A stretch of DNA of 64,000 nucleotides from contig NZ_WEHZ01000005.1 in the NCBI RefSeq assembly GCF_012641745.1, positions 62,001-126,000 on the forward strand, written 5' to 3'. The position numbers were made by a program, and so were the translations under genes. Below the pieces are notes generated by a model. It saw nothing but the letters and a program-made list of their open reading frames with translations. It did not search any database and was not told the origin of the DNA. The stretch comes from Pseudoalteromonas peptidolytica. Lineage in GTDB: Bacteria > Pseudomonadota > Gammaproteobacteria > Enterobacterales > Alteromonadaceae. How positions within the stretch are numbered: position 1 is the stretch's first letter; every line of letters begins with the position of its first letter. Positions 9,816 to 18,883 of the stretch are shown piece after piece.

Positions 9816-10081
9816 AGCCGCCATTCTTAAAACACAACAATCAAAAAATCACATTTAATAATTTTTATTTACAAACAAAATAATTATGTAACAAAAATAG
9901 TGACAATAGTATCGCGATAGAATTGAACATATAAACAGGTTTAGAACTCACGGGACGTTGGTTAAGTAGTACTCGCCTATAACAGGGTGTAACTCACATT
10001 CATAGGTATGTCAGTTACAGCAAAAATAAACATTGTGCACAACACAATCAGAATCATTATTTTAGTCAGAGTAGGAAAGTC

Positions 10082-11701
10082 ATGAACCAGTACAACACAG
10101 AAAAGGAAACAATTCAGGTCGAGAAGCAGCTCGGTAGTATTGTTTTTATCTCGCAAGATCAATCACTTTCTCTAGAGTCAGTACAAGAGTATGCAGGTCA
10201 ACCAACTTCTAAAGTTAAACTAGATGAGTTAGCACTTAAGGCAAGAATCGATCAGAATCGTCAATACCTTGATAACAAACTAACCAATCAAGAAGACATT
10301 TATGGTGTAACAACTGGTTTCGGTAACTCAGCAAGCAACCGAATTTCAACTTCACTTTCCGAAGAGTTGCAACAAAACCTTATCGCTTATCATGGCTGTG
10401 GTGTAGGCGATTATCTGTCAGAATCTGACTGTGCGGCCACATTGTTAATTCGCATGAATTGTAATGCCAAAGGGTTTTCAGGAGTAAGCTGGGCACTGCT
10501 ATCTCAAATGGAAACCTTTTTAAACAACCGTATTATTCCTGCGATTCCTGCAATGGGTTCTGTTGGTGCTAGCGGCGACTTAACACCACTTTCATATATC
10601 GGTGCTGCACTTGGCGGCAAGCGCAAAGTCTATTATCAAGGACAAATTCGTGATACCGCTGAGGTGTTGGAAGAACTCAATATAACGCCTTATAAACTCA
10701 AGCCTAAGGAAGGCCTTGCAATTATGAATGGCACCTCTGTGATGTCAGCCATCGCAACCAATGCACTCAAAGACATTCAGCGTGCAATTGACCTTAGCTG
10801 TAAGCTAATTGCCCTGTATGTAGAACTGATAGAAGGTCGTGCTTCTCCGTTCCATAAACGTGTACACGAATTAAAACCACACCGTGGCCAACAAATTTGT
10901 GCCGCAAAAATACTCGAGCGCCTAACCAATGTTGATCAACGTTTAGGGCGCAGAAATCGTACCGACGACAATATCGAGTTTGGTAAACAGGAAACTTTCA
11001 GACTACAAGATAGCTACTCAATTCGTTGCTCACCACAAGTATTGGGGCCATTAATTGACGCGCAAATGTGGGCCTCACAAATTCTCACCACAGAGATCAA
11101 CTCAGTAAATGACAACCCACTTTTTGATGATGAAAATGACCTTATCCTCAATGCCGGACATTTTTACGGCGGCCACGTTGCAGCGGTATGCGATACCTTA
11201 AAGCCACTGGTTGCAAACATGGGGGCATTACTTGAGCGCGAGCTGGGCATTTTAGTTGACGATCGTCTAAATGGCGGCATTTCTAACAACTTAGTGGCCC
11301 GCGATGACTTAGGCGACAAAGCATGGGTACATCACGGCTTCAAGGCAATGCAAATCACCTCCTCTTCGCTTGTTGCTGAAGCGCTAAAAAATGCAGGCCC
11401 AATGTCAGTATTTTCACGCACAACAGAAGCACTAAACCAAGATATTGTGAGCATGGGAACCATTGCTGCACGAGATCTGCGCCGTATTACCGACCTTATC
11501 AAGCCAGTTATTGCCATTCAGGCAATGGCAATCAGACAGGCATTTTATGTTGATGGAAAAGATGCGAAAGCGGAAAAACTCAACCAGCTTTCTCGTGAGT
11601 TTTTCGACGAAATTAGCAGCAACTTCCAGCCTGTAATCGAAGACAGACCGATGGATGCTGAAATCAACAACATGGTTAATGCCCTTTTTAACGAGCAATA
11701 A
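10082..11701 (+). CDS. altA: Tyrosine ammonia lyase (MIO enzyme), aryl starter supply
   Basis: A 539-residue member of the histidine/phenylalanine/tyrosine ammonia lyase family. The MIO-forming Ala-Ser-Gly is at residues 163-165 within GSVGASGDLTPLSY, and YGVTTGFGNSA is the conserved N-terminal tyrosine loop. In the alterochromide pathway this enzyme converts tyrosine to p-coumarate, the aryl starter of the polyene tail; that role is known for the cluster type and inferred here from context. The substrate-selectivity dipeptide aligns to Tyr-His (LIAYHGCG), not the His-Leu of Rhodobacter TAL or Ser-His of HAL. The start ATG has AGGAAAG upstream. It is the first gene of the cluster. Confidence 0.9.
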   Translation: MNQYNTEKETIQVEKQLGSIVFISQDQSLSLESVQEYAGQPTSKVKLDELALKARIDQNRQYLDNKLTNQEDIYGVTTGFGNSASNRISTSLSEELQQNLIAYHGCGVGDYLSESDCAATLLIRMNCNAKGFSGVSWALLSQMETFLNNRIIPAIPAMGSVGASGDLTPLSYIGAALGGKRKVYYQGQIRDTAEVLEELNITPYKLKPKEGLAIMNGTSVMSAIATNALKDIQRAIDLSCKLIALYVELIEGRASPFHKRVHELKPHRGQQICAAKILERLTNVDQRLGRRNRTDDNIEFGKQETFRLQDSYSIRCSPQVLGPLIDAQMWASQILTTEINSVNDNPLFDDENDLILNAGHFYGGHVAAVCDTLKPLVANMGALLERELGILVDDRLNGGISNNLVARDDLGDKAWVHHGFKAMQITSSSLVAEALKNAGPMSVFSRTTEALNQDIVSMGTIAARDLRRITDLIKPVIAIQAMAIRQAFYVDGKDAKAEKLNQLSREFFDEISSNFQPVIEDRPMDAEINNMVNALFNEQ

Positions 11702-11739
11702 ACCTCTCTGAGCCGTTTTTTGAGCTGACAGACTTACTT

Positions 11740-11763
11740 GGCTGACGTGTGAATACGTCAGCC
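11740..11763 (+). other. Strong intercistronic hairpin between altA and altB
   Basis: A 9-bp perfect stem, GGCTGACGT/ACGTCAGCC, with a GTGAAT loop lies in the 137-bp altA-altB gap. No T run follows, so it is more likely an RNA-processing or stability element than a full terminator. Confidence 0.6.
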
Positions 11764-11838
11764 ACAGGTTGCTGTTGCTCCAAAACTCTCAAAGAGTCGC
11801 TTAACACACACCGCACAAAAATCAAAAAGGATATAAAA

Positions 11839-12132
11839 ATGAGCAACTTAGAGTCAATAACACAATTTATTAAGCAAGATATCATTGTTGATAATTTGGA
11901 AGTAGTAGACAGCATTGAAGAAATCGAGGATGACGCCCCGCTTATCGGTGATGGCTTAGATTTAGATAGCATTGAAGTGCTAGACCTTGTGGTATCGATT
12001 GAGAAGCAATACAGCCTCAAGTTTAAAGATTACCCAGAACAAACCATTCAGGAAAAAATGAAAAATGTCGCTACATTAGCTCAATTTGTGCACGAGCAAG
12101 TTGCAGCTAAAGCGACTGCCGAAGCTTGTTGA
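11839..12132 (+). CDS. altB: Acyl carrier protein of the aryl polyene synthase
   Basis: A 97-residue acidic carrier protein. The phosphopantetheine Ser is residue 44 in DLDSIEVLDLV. It should carry the growing aryl polyene chain for AltD, AltH and AltG. I start at ATG 11839, the first Met before a standard ACP helix I (MSNLESITQFI), with AAAGGAT upstream; in-frame codons further upstream belong to the intercistronic hairpin region. The next gene begins 33 bp downstream and carries a second carrier domain. No phosphopantetheinyl transferase gene is present in the window. Confidence 0.92.
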   Translation: MSNLESITQFIKQDIIVDNLEVVDSIEEIEDDAPLIGDGLDLDSIEVLDLVVSIEKQYSLKFKDYPEQTIQEKMKNVATLAQFVHEQVAAKATAEAC

Positions 12133-12165
12133 TCTACTAGTAACCATTTCGCTTGGAAGGACACC

Positions 12166-13662
12166 ATGCAAACAAACAGTGCCATTCGTTCAACACTCAT
12201 ACAGCTGATTGAAGCTGAGTTAGAAGTAGATATAGAACAATTAAACCTATTAGATGATGATGCCAACTTGCTAGAGGCGCCACTATTTCTCGATTCGGTC
12301 GACCTCATGCAGTTATCCGCAGCATGTAAGAAAGCATTCAAGCTCAGTGACTTGGGCGAATTGAGCACTGTTACTCTGAACACACTAGCAGAACAAATCA
12401 TCACCAAGCTTACACAGCAAAAGCACGCTAGCCTGTTAGATACTTGGACAGATCAACATTCCGCACTAGGTGAACAGGCACTATTAACACTTATTCAGGC
12501 AAGCAAAGATACTGAGATTACCGGCACAGTAAGAGTAATAAAAGATAGTGCACCATGCGATATTATTAAAAGTGTGATGATCTTACTTGCACATAACATC
12601 ACACCTGTACTCTGTGCCACCGCTACAACCTCACAAGATGCTTTTAGTTGGAAAGACTTAGTCATCACACCTCAACATGAGGTAGTACAACCAGGCTCCA
12701 TTACCCAATTCTTACAACAATATAGCGATAAAACCATTGGCTTTGAAACCTCGGGTAGTACTGGTAAACCGCAAATTTGGCAAAAGTCCATCGCTTCTCT
12801 TCATGCTGAGGCTGTTACCTTTGCCGATACCTTTGGCTTTGGCGACGTCGATTACTTTTGTGCGTGTGTCGATATTCGCCATATGTTTGGGTTTATTTGG
12901 GCATTTATGCTCCCACTCCAGCTTGGTAAGCCTGTTTGCTATGAGCTGGGATCGACACCGGACTTACAACCTATCAAAAACAAGCATATTGCCGTGATAT
13001 TAACACCAACCATGTTTGATTTTGTTGCAGATCAAATCAGTTACCAACACCATTACTTGATTAGCTCTGGTGCCCCCTTCAAAGGTGAGAAGGAGCAAAA
13101 GCTAACTCAATTGACTGAGCAAAAAGCGTTATCAATCCGTGCTTTTGAGGTACTAGGAAGTACTGAAACTGGCGGTATTGGGTATCGGCCACTTGCTTGT
13201 AACGAAACCTTATTTACCAAATTTAGTGTCGTCGACATCTATCAAAATGCTGAGCAAAAAACGATGCTCCGCTCCCCATTTTTAGTGGTTGATTGTGAAG
13301 CATTTGAACTCAAAGACAAACTGGTCTTTAGCAGCCACCAACAGTTTTCTCACGCGGGTCGAGCTGATCAGATTTTTAAATATGCCGGTAAGCGTTTCTC
13401 ATTACAAAGTATCGAAAAAGTCCTCACGGAGCATTTTGCCGGGCTGCGCCACAAGGTCTTTTTTATTGAAGATAGTAATAACAATAAAGGAGGCGAGCTA
13501 GTCGCCTTTGTCGAAGGATTGTCACACACACCAGCACTTCAAGATATTAGGAGTTGGTTTAAAGACTTACCCACGCCACAAGTTCATTTTCTCGCGCAGT
13601 TTCCTGAAAACGAACTCGGCAAAATCACCCTCTCGGCACTACAGGAAAGCGTACATGAATAA
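12166..13662 (+). CDS. altC: ACP-AMP ligase fusion, activates the aryl acid
   Basis: A 498-residue two-domain protein. Residues about 1-80 form a carrier domain with its own attachment Ser44 (LFLDSVDLMQL). The rest is an adenylate-forming ligase with the AMP loop ETSGSTGKPQ and the LGSTETGG motif. It is expected to activate p-coumarate and load it on an ACP, its own or AltB. The ligase part is about 410 residues, short like the AMP ligases of aryl polyene clusters and without an obvious full C-terminal subdomain. Its 3' end overlaps altD by 8 bp, so translation is coupled. Confidence 0.85.
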   Translation: MQTNSAIRSTLIQLIEAELEVDIEQLNLLDDDANLLEAPLFLDSVDLMQLSAACKKAFKLSDLGELSTVTLNTLAEQIITKLTQQKHASLLDTWTDQHSALGEQALLTLIQASKDTEITGTVRVIKDSAPCDIIKSVMILLAHNITPVLCATATTSQDAFSWKDLVITPQHEVVQPGSITQFLQQYSDKTIGFETSGSTGKPQIWQKSIASLHAEAVTFADTFGFGDVDYFCACVDIRHMFGFIWAFMLPLQLGKPVCYELGSTPDLQPIKNKHIAVILTPTMFDFVADQISYQHHYLISSGAPFKGEKEQKLTQLTEQKALSIRAFEVLGSTETGGIGYRPLACNETLFTKFSVVDIYQNAEQKTMLRSPFLVVDCEAFELKDKLVFSSHQQFSHAGRADQIFKYAGKRFSLQSIEKVLTEHFAGLRHKVFFIEDSNNNKGGELVAFVEGLSHTPALQDIRSWFKDLPTPQVHFLAQFPENELGKITLSALQESVHE

Positions 13663-15838
13663 TAAACAAGAAACTTTCATCACTGGATATGGCGTACTCT
13701 GTGCTGCTGGCGAAAATCGCCAAGCGATGCTGACTTGCATCAAACAAAACCGTACGGGGATCGGCCGTATTCACCGTTTTGACACTCAGGGGCTTGCACA
13801 TAATGTGGGAGCGCTCGCCGTCAATTTTGAAGCATATGTTGCGGATAATTATGAAATGGATCTGGCAAGTCAGTATGCCATCCATGCTGTAGAAGAAGCA
13901 CTAACACATGCAGATTTAGTATTAGGCGAGGTCGACAACACTAGGGTTGCTTTTATTTTAGGTAATGCTAACTGTGGCATGTTTTCATTAATAGAGAGCA
14001 TAAAAGGTAAACATCAAAAAGGATTTAAGTTTTACCCTCCACATCAGATAGCAACTGATGTAAGCCGTCACTTTGGTATTCAGGGGCCGATAATGACGTT
14101 TACCTCGGCCTGTACAGCAAGCAGCAGCGCCATAGCTTTTGCCAAACAACTTATTGAGAACGACCAAGCTGATGTAGTGATTGCAGGTGGCGCCGACGCG
14201 CTAAGTGAGCTGGTCTATGGTGGCTTTCAATCGGTGCAATCACTGAGTCCTGAACCTTGTGCCCCGTACAGTGAAAAAATGGGCTTGAGCCTTGGTGAAG
14301 GCGCTGGTTTCTTAGTCTTCGAGTCAGCACAACATATCAACAAACGCGGGGGGGCGGCACGCTATCAATTGCTGGCTACAGGTTCTAGTTTAGATGCGCA
14401 CCACGCCACCGCTCCCAACCCTGAAGGCGACGGTGTGCGCCGAGCGCTATTACAAACACTCTCTTTTGCGCCTGTTACAGCCAGCAATATTGAATACGTC
14501 AATAGTCATGGTACCGGTACTCCTGCAAACGATGGCGCAGAGCTCAATGGCATTCAGACGGCAATTGGCACTCAGGCAATGCAAAAAACATGGGTTTCCA
14601 GCAGCAAGTCTTATTTTGGCCATACTCTAGGCGCAGCCGGTGCGGTAGAGCTTATCTCAACACTTGTTAGCCAAGATGACGGACTATTACCCGCAACACT
14701 TGGGGTTGATTCAGTTAGACCATGCTGCAAAGAATATCAATTAGTCACTAACCAGCCAAGACCTCACGTTGTTGACGTCTTTGCCGTGACTAACTCAGCA
14801 TTTGGTGGTCATAACACTAGCATGCTGCTTAGTCACCAAGAAAAGCCCATACCCAGTCAATCGCTACAACCAGTTTATTTACTAACCGCCACCAGCCTCT
14901 GTGATGAAAAAGTCTACCTCGCCAGAGAAAACAAAACCGATGGCTTTAGTGAGTTTAACTTGAAAAAGCAATTCCCATCGCTATTTCAGCGTCGTACGCC
15001 AAATGTAACCCAATTTGCCTTGGGCGCCTGCCAGTTTGCATTGCAAGACAGTGAACTTGACCTAACTCAATTACCACTTGCCGAGTTCGCCGCGTACTAC
15101 GCTAACCCCATAGGCTCGTCAGAAACACTCAATAAAAACTTAGCGTCGTTCTGTGAAGGTATTGCAGAGCTTAAAAGCACGCATTTTCCAAACACAGTCG
15201 TCAATGCCACTTTGGGGCAGCTAGCTTTGGGGTTTGGTTTCAAAAACTCCGCTACGTGCGTGAGTGACTTAGGTAACGATTTTTTACATGCTTTATGGAG
15301 TGCAACGCTTGATATGCGTGAAGGCCGTAGCCGTTACGCAATGGTATGTGGGTCACAAGATGACACAGCACTGTCAAAGCAAGTGTGGGCTGCCCATCAG
15401 TTCAATGCGGATATTGGCCATTTTGCTAGCGCAGCACTACTTGCCACCAGCGCAGTATTGCCTGCAGGTTACCAACCCCTTGCTGAAATAATCGAGTTTA
15501 TTCAAATCAATGATACACAACAGCCTAATTCACTAGATAAGCTGCTGAAAGCTCACGCTAGGAAACTGAGTCGAGTCGGCAATATCGTGTTAAGTGCCCA
15601 TCACGACAGCGCCTTTGGTGCAATCGCAGCCAGCTTAGATTGTCATTTACCACAAGCGCAACTTATCAAGTATCAACCTCAATGCGTACCACGACATAGT
15701 ACTGAGTTAGCGGTGCAAGCTTTAATGCACGCGCTAAATACACCAACGAATAATACCGAGTTAGATCAAACCCTTCTCCTGAGCGTTAATCTCGCGGGAA
15801 GTATGACGGGATGTATTTTACGAACAGTAAGGAAATAA
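13655..15838 (+). CDS. altD: Ketosynthase-chain length factor fusion of the aryl polyene synthase
   Basis: A 727-residue protein. Residues 1 to about 410 are a complete KAS II-type ketosynthase with Cys153 (TSACTASSSA), His285 (HGTGT) and His323 (YFGHTLGAAG). Residues about 415-727 are a second, reduced thiolase-fold domain without the Cys-His-His set, resembling a chain length factor. In most aryl polyene clusters these are separate proteins; here they are fused. It elongates the aryl starter iteratively with malonyl-ACP. The start is ATG 13655 (MNNKQETF) with AGGAAA upstream, inside the altC end; a longer in-frame extension lies wholly within altC and is rejected. Confidence 0.85.
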   Translation: MNNKQETFITGYGVLCAAGENRQAMLTCIKQNRTGIGRIHRFDTQGLAHNVGALAVNFEAYVADNYEMDLASQYAIHAVEEALTHADLVLGEVDNTRVAFILGNANCGMFSLIESIKGKHQKGFKFYPPHQIATDVSRHFGIQGPIMTFTSACTASSSAIAFAKQLIENDQADVVIAGGADALSELVYGGFQSVQSLSPEPCAPYSEKMGLSLGEGAGFLVFESAQHINKRGGAARYQLLATGSSLDAHHATAPNPEGDGVRRALLQTLSFAPVTASNIEYVNSHGTGTPANDGAELNGIQTAIGTQAMQKTWVSSSKSYFGHTLGAAGAVELISTLVSQDDGLLPATLGVDSVRPCCKEYQLVTNQPRPHVVDVFAVTNSAFGGHNTSMLLSHQEKPIPSQSLQPVYLLTATSLCDEKVYLARENKTDGFSEFNLKKQFPSLFQRRTPNVTQFALGACQFALQDSELDLTQLPLAEFAAYYANPIGSSETLNKNLASFCEGIAELKSTHFPNTVVNATLGQLALGFGFKNSATCVSDLGNDFLHALWSATLDMREGRSRYAMVCGSQDDTALSKQVWAAHQFNADIGHFASAALLATSAVLPAGYQPLAEIIEFIQINDTQQPNSLDKLLKAHARKLSRVGNIVLSAHHDSAFGAIAASLDCHLPQAQLIKYQPQCVPRHSTELAVQALMHALNTPTNNTELDQTLLLSVNLAGSMTGCILRTVRK

Positions 15839-15839
15839 G

Positions 15840-16607
15840 ATGACAACCGTGATTGAAGTGAAAAACTTAAGGAAGGTCTATAAAAGAACACGCAAAGTCG
15901 CTGTAGACGATGTGTCGTTCAGCGTGAGCGAAGGAGAATGCTTTGGACTGCTTGGCCCCAATGGCGCAGGTAAAACAACCACGCTGGAAATACTTCAAGG
16001 GCTACGCAGTGCCACCGCTGGTGAGGTGACCTTGTTTGGCCTCAATTGGAAGCAGGATGAAACGAAATTACGCGGCCTGATGGGTGGTGTGATGCAGCAC
16101 AATAACCTCTACGAAAAGCTCAAAGTAAAAGAATGCGTTGAGTTATTTGCTAGCTTTTACCCAAGTTACACACCAATTGACACTCTGTTAGCGCGCTTCA
16201 ATTTGAGCGAGAAAAAAGATGCTTGGCTGAGCGAGCTCAGCGGCGGGCAAAAGCAACGAGTATTTCTCGCCATGGCTGTTGTGGGTAACCCAAAACTGGT
16301 GTTTTTAGATGAACCAACCACAGGACTTGACCCCACCAGCCGCCAAGAGTTTTGGCATATCATCAAAGATCTTAAAGCAGCAGGAACCTGCGTGATGTTA
16401 ACCACCCATTACATGGATGAAGCTGAGTTTTTATGCGACAACTTGGCCATTATCAACTCAGGACAAATTATTGAGTCAGGTACACCAAGCGCCATCATTA
16501 ATCGCACCTTTAAAACACCAGTGCTCAAAGAGCCCAGAAAAGCCACGCTCAACGACGTATTTTTAAAACTTACAGGTTCCACAATGGAGGCGCAAAGCTA
16601 TGCCTGA
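15840..16607 (+). CDS. altE: ABC transporter ATP-binding protein, pigment/lipopeptide exporter
   Basis: A 255-residue ATPase of the CcmA/DrrA type. Walker A is GPNGAGKTTT, the signature LSGGQKQR, Walker B LVFLDEPTTGLD, and the H-loop TTHYMDEAE. It starts one base after the altD stop and overlaps altF by 8 bp, so it is made with its permease. DrrA-like ATPases energise export of polyketides and peptides; here the likely cargo is the finished or halogenated lipopeptide, which may also give self-protection. This is inferred from its place inside the cluster. Confidence 0.9.
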   Translation: MTTVIEVKNLRKVYKRTRKVAVDDVSFSVSEGECFGLLGPNGAGKTTTLEILQGLRSATAGEVTLFGLNWKQDETKLRGLMGGVMQHNNLYEKLKVKECVELFASFYPSYTPIDTLLARFNLSEKKDAWLSELSGGQKQRVFLAMAVVGNPKLVFLDEPTTGLDPTSRQEFWHIIKDLKAAGTCVMLTTHYMDEAEFLCDNLAIINSGQIIESGTPSAIINRTFKTPVLKEPRKATLNDVFLKLTGSTMEAQSYA

Positions 16608-17745
16608 GTTAAGTCAGACTAAGTTAAACCAAACGCAGCCAAGTCAAACAAAGCTATATCCTTTTTGGCAATTAATGATGGTCAATATTCGGCCTTTCTT
16701 CCGTGATAAAGCGGTATTGCTATGGACGTTCGGCCTGCCTATTTTCATCGCTTTATTGCTCATTCAGGCCTTCTCTGGCGGACCAAAAATGTCACCAATG
16801 AATGTGGTCGTAATACATGGTGAACAAATTGAACAAAAGTGGTTAAAAGCCATGGAGGAAGACCCACTGATCACCGTTACCCGCCTGTCGCAAACGGACT
16901 CAATTGTACTCGAAGACAGTTTTGCATCGGCACAATTGGCTGAAGTGATTAGCTCTCCTGGATCCGTGTTGCGTAAATTGCAAAATGAGATAAGCCCTGA
17001 AGTATATCTCGCACCAAATGCGATGTTTTCTACCCATAACTCCGATGAGTCATTAATGGCACGTAATTATTTATTGCGCCTAAAAGAGCAAGCTAACGGT
17101 CAAGTGATGCAAAGTAATGTGGTTAGCGTCAAAGGCTACCGTTATACAGATTGGTTGATCCCTGGGATCATCGTTTTGCAGGTTCTGGGTCTGGCACTAG
17201 TATCGATTGCCAATAGCCTAGTATCTGATAGGCAGAACGGCTTTTTCAAACGCCTTCGCCTCTCCCCTTTTAAGCGTCGCGATTACATTATTGGGATCGT
17301 GCTTGCACGTTTGTTCTTGCTGGTATTTCAAATGGCTATCTTGTTTGTGGCATTTCACTTTTTATTTGGCTACACGCTACAGGGCAATGTTGTCGACATC
17401 ATTTTAGTCATGGCGTTAGGCTCATTTTGTATCTGTATGCTCGGTGTTTTAGTTGGCGCACGCAGCCAACGCGTCGAAGTATCTTCTGGTATTGCCAACC
17501 TACTTTATTTTCCATTGATGTTTTTATCAGGCATTTACTTCGACACCGTCAACTTCCCTACTGTGTTACGGGAAATTGTGTCGCTCCTGCCCACTACTGC
17601 TTTTTTGGATGCCCTGCGCTTAGTAGCCAACCAAGGTGTTGAGCTTGTGGCTGTCAGTCGACAATTGATTATTTTAGGTGTCACCAGCGTGGTGTTTTTT
17701 CTCATTGTTTACTTTTGCTTTGACTGGGGAGATGAAAAATCATGA
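16600..17745 (+). CDS. altF: ABC-2 type permease, partner of AltE
   Basis: A 381-residue ABC-2 membrane protein. After a polar Gln/Thr-rich N-terminus there is one membrane helix (about residues 40-60), a large extracytoplasmic loop, then five helices from about residue 185 to the end. The conserved ABC-2 block is PLMFLSGIYFDTVNFP, followed by LLPTTAFLDALR. It overlaps altE at the 5' end and altG by 4 bp (ATGA). With AltE it should form a DrrAB-like exporter. Confidence 0.88.
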   Translation: MPELSQTKLNQTQPSQTKLYPFWQLMMVNIRPFFRDKAVLLWTFGLPIFIALLLIQAFSGGPKMSPMNVVVIHGEQIEQKWLKAMEEDPLITVTRLSQTDSIVLEDSFASAQLAEVISSPGSVLRKLQNEISPEVYLAPNAMFSTHNSDESLMARNYLLRLKEQANGQVMQSNVVSVKGYRYTDWLIPGIIVLQVLGLALVSIANSLVSDRQNGFFKRLRLSPFKRRDYIIGIVLARLFLLVFQMAILFVAFHFLFGYTLQGNVVDIILVMALGSFCICMLGVLVGARSQRVEVSSGIANLLYFPLMFLSGIYFDTVNFPTVLREIVSLLPTTAFLDALRLVANQGVELVAVSRQLIILGVTSVVFFLIVYFCFDWGDEKS

Positions 17746-18140
17746 TCACCGACAACTTGCCACATCAGGCACCATTTAAATTCGCCGACAAGATCATTGA
17801 ACACTCACCAGGTGAGATGATTGTTGGGCTTAAGTTTATCTCACATAACGAGCCGGGGCTTCAAGGGCACTTTCCCGATGAGCCTATTTTCCCTGGGGTA
17901 CTCATTATTGAAACCATGGCGCAAATAAGTGGCCTTTGCTGCAACAATTCCCATACAGGAGGCATGCTGTCTTCAATTGAGAAGGCTAAGTTTAACCGCC
18001 CTGTACGCCCGGGCGAGATCATAAAAGTGACTGCGAAATTAGAGACCGAGTTTGGCGCGCTGGCTCGATTCAAAGCGCAGGCACATGTTGAAGATGAGTT
18101 GGTCGCCAAAGCCGAACTCACCATTGTTTACACGGATTAA
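17742..18140 (+). CDS. altG: FabZ-like beta-hydroxyacyl-ACP dehydratase
   Basis: A 132-residue hotdog-fold dehydratase. Catalytic His43 lies in GHFPDEPIFPGVL and Glu57 in IIETMAQ, with the 14-residue spacing of FabZ. It forms the trans double bonds of the aryl polyene after each elongation and reduction. It overlaps altF by ATGA. Canonical aryl polyene clusters have two dehydratase-like proteins (ApeI/ApeP); only one is found here, so it either acts alone or pairs with something else. Confidence 0.88.
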   Translation: MITDNLPHQAPFKFADKIIEHSPGEMIVGLKFISHNEPGLQGHFPDEPIFPGVLIIETMAQISGLCCNNSHTGGMLSSIEKAKFNRPVRPGEIIKVTAKLETEFGALARFKAQAHVEDELVAKAELTIVYTD

Positions 18141-18151
18141 GGAATTAGCTT

Positions 18152-18883
18152 GTGTTTACTGGAAAAACAGTCGTAGTAACTGGCGTATCCAAAGGGATAG
18201 GCAAAGGCATTGCACTGGCCTTTTTACAAGGGGGTGCTCGCGTATACGGTCTTTGCCGCACACAAACCCCGATTACAGAATTACATCAGCCTGAGTATGA
18301 AGCTCGCTTTGTCCAGCAAAGTGGCAATATTATTGATTGTGAATTTGTAAATGCAGCTATTCGCCGAGCAGTTAACGACACAGGTCGAGTCGACGTGCTG
18401 GTGAATAATGCTGGCGTCACCCAAGATAGTTTGTTTTCGCAAATGTCTTACGACGCATTTCACGACGTGTTAGACATAAACTTTAAAGGCACGTTACAGT
18501 GCTGCCAGGCCGTGTTGCCTGTAATGACAAAACAAAGCGCTGGCAAAATTATCAACATGGTGTCGCAAAGCGGGATCAGCGGCCGTGAAGGACAAGCCAA
18601 CTACGCCACTTCAAAAGGCGCAATCATTGGGTTAACTCGGACAATTGCTCGCCAATATGGGCACTGTGGCATTTATTGTAATGCCCTCGCGCCAACCTTT
18701 ATCGCCACCGATATGATTGATGATATTCCTGCCAGTATTATCAACCCGGTGTTAAAACACACCGCCCTTGGCCGCGTTGGGAGCGTAAAGGAAATCGCGG
18801 ATGCCACGCTTTATCTCGCTTCAAGTGCGTCAAATTATCAAACTGGAAATGTCCTCCGGCTAGACGGAGGGCTTGCGGTATGA
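18152..18883 (+). CDS. altH: FabG-like 3-ketoacyl-ACP reductase
   Basis: A 243-residue short-chain dehydrogenase. The cofactor loop is VTGVSKGIGKG, then NNAG, then the catalytic Ser and YATSK motif (MVSQSG, ANYATSKGA). It reduces the keto group of each polyene extension. It starts at GTG 18152 with AAGGAATT upstream; no ATG gives a full nucleotide-binding fold. It is followed by altI with an ATGA overlap, a degenerate relative of the same fold. Confidence 0.9.
   Translation: MFTGKTVVVTGVSKGIGKGIALAFLQGGARVYGLCRTQTPITELHQPEYEARFVQQSGNIIDCEFVNAAIRRAVNDTGRVDVLVNNAGVTQDSLFSQMSYDAFHDVLDINFKGTLQCCQAVLPVMTKQSAGKIINMVSQSGISGREGQANYATSKGAIIGLTRTIARQYGHCGIYCNALAPTFIATDMIDDIPASIINPVLKHTALGRVGSVKEIADATLYLASSASNYQTGNVLRLDGGLAV

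Larger units (their letters stand above)
9400..10081 (+). promoter_or_regulatory. Long AT-rich leader/promoter region of the alt cluster
   Basis: These 682 bases hold no credible gene; a 61-codon minus-strand frame at 9977-10162 runs into altA and has no support. The region carries two perfect inverted repeats (9669-9691 and 9743-9768), a possible promoter (9787-9815), a TTGTGCACAA palindrome at 10033-10042, and AGGAAAG just before the altA ATG. As the altA-altN genes have no regulator of their own in the cluster, this is the place where external control would act. Confidence 0.6.

Noticed and set aside
9977..10162. 61-codon minus-strand frame across the altA start
   Set aside because: It overlaps the altA ribosome binding site and first codons, has no ribosome binding site and no recognisable sequence.
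13508..13654. In-frame 5' extension of altD
   Set aside because: It lies entirely inside altC; the ATG at 13655 has AGGAAA and begins the normal ketosynthase N-terminus.
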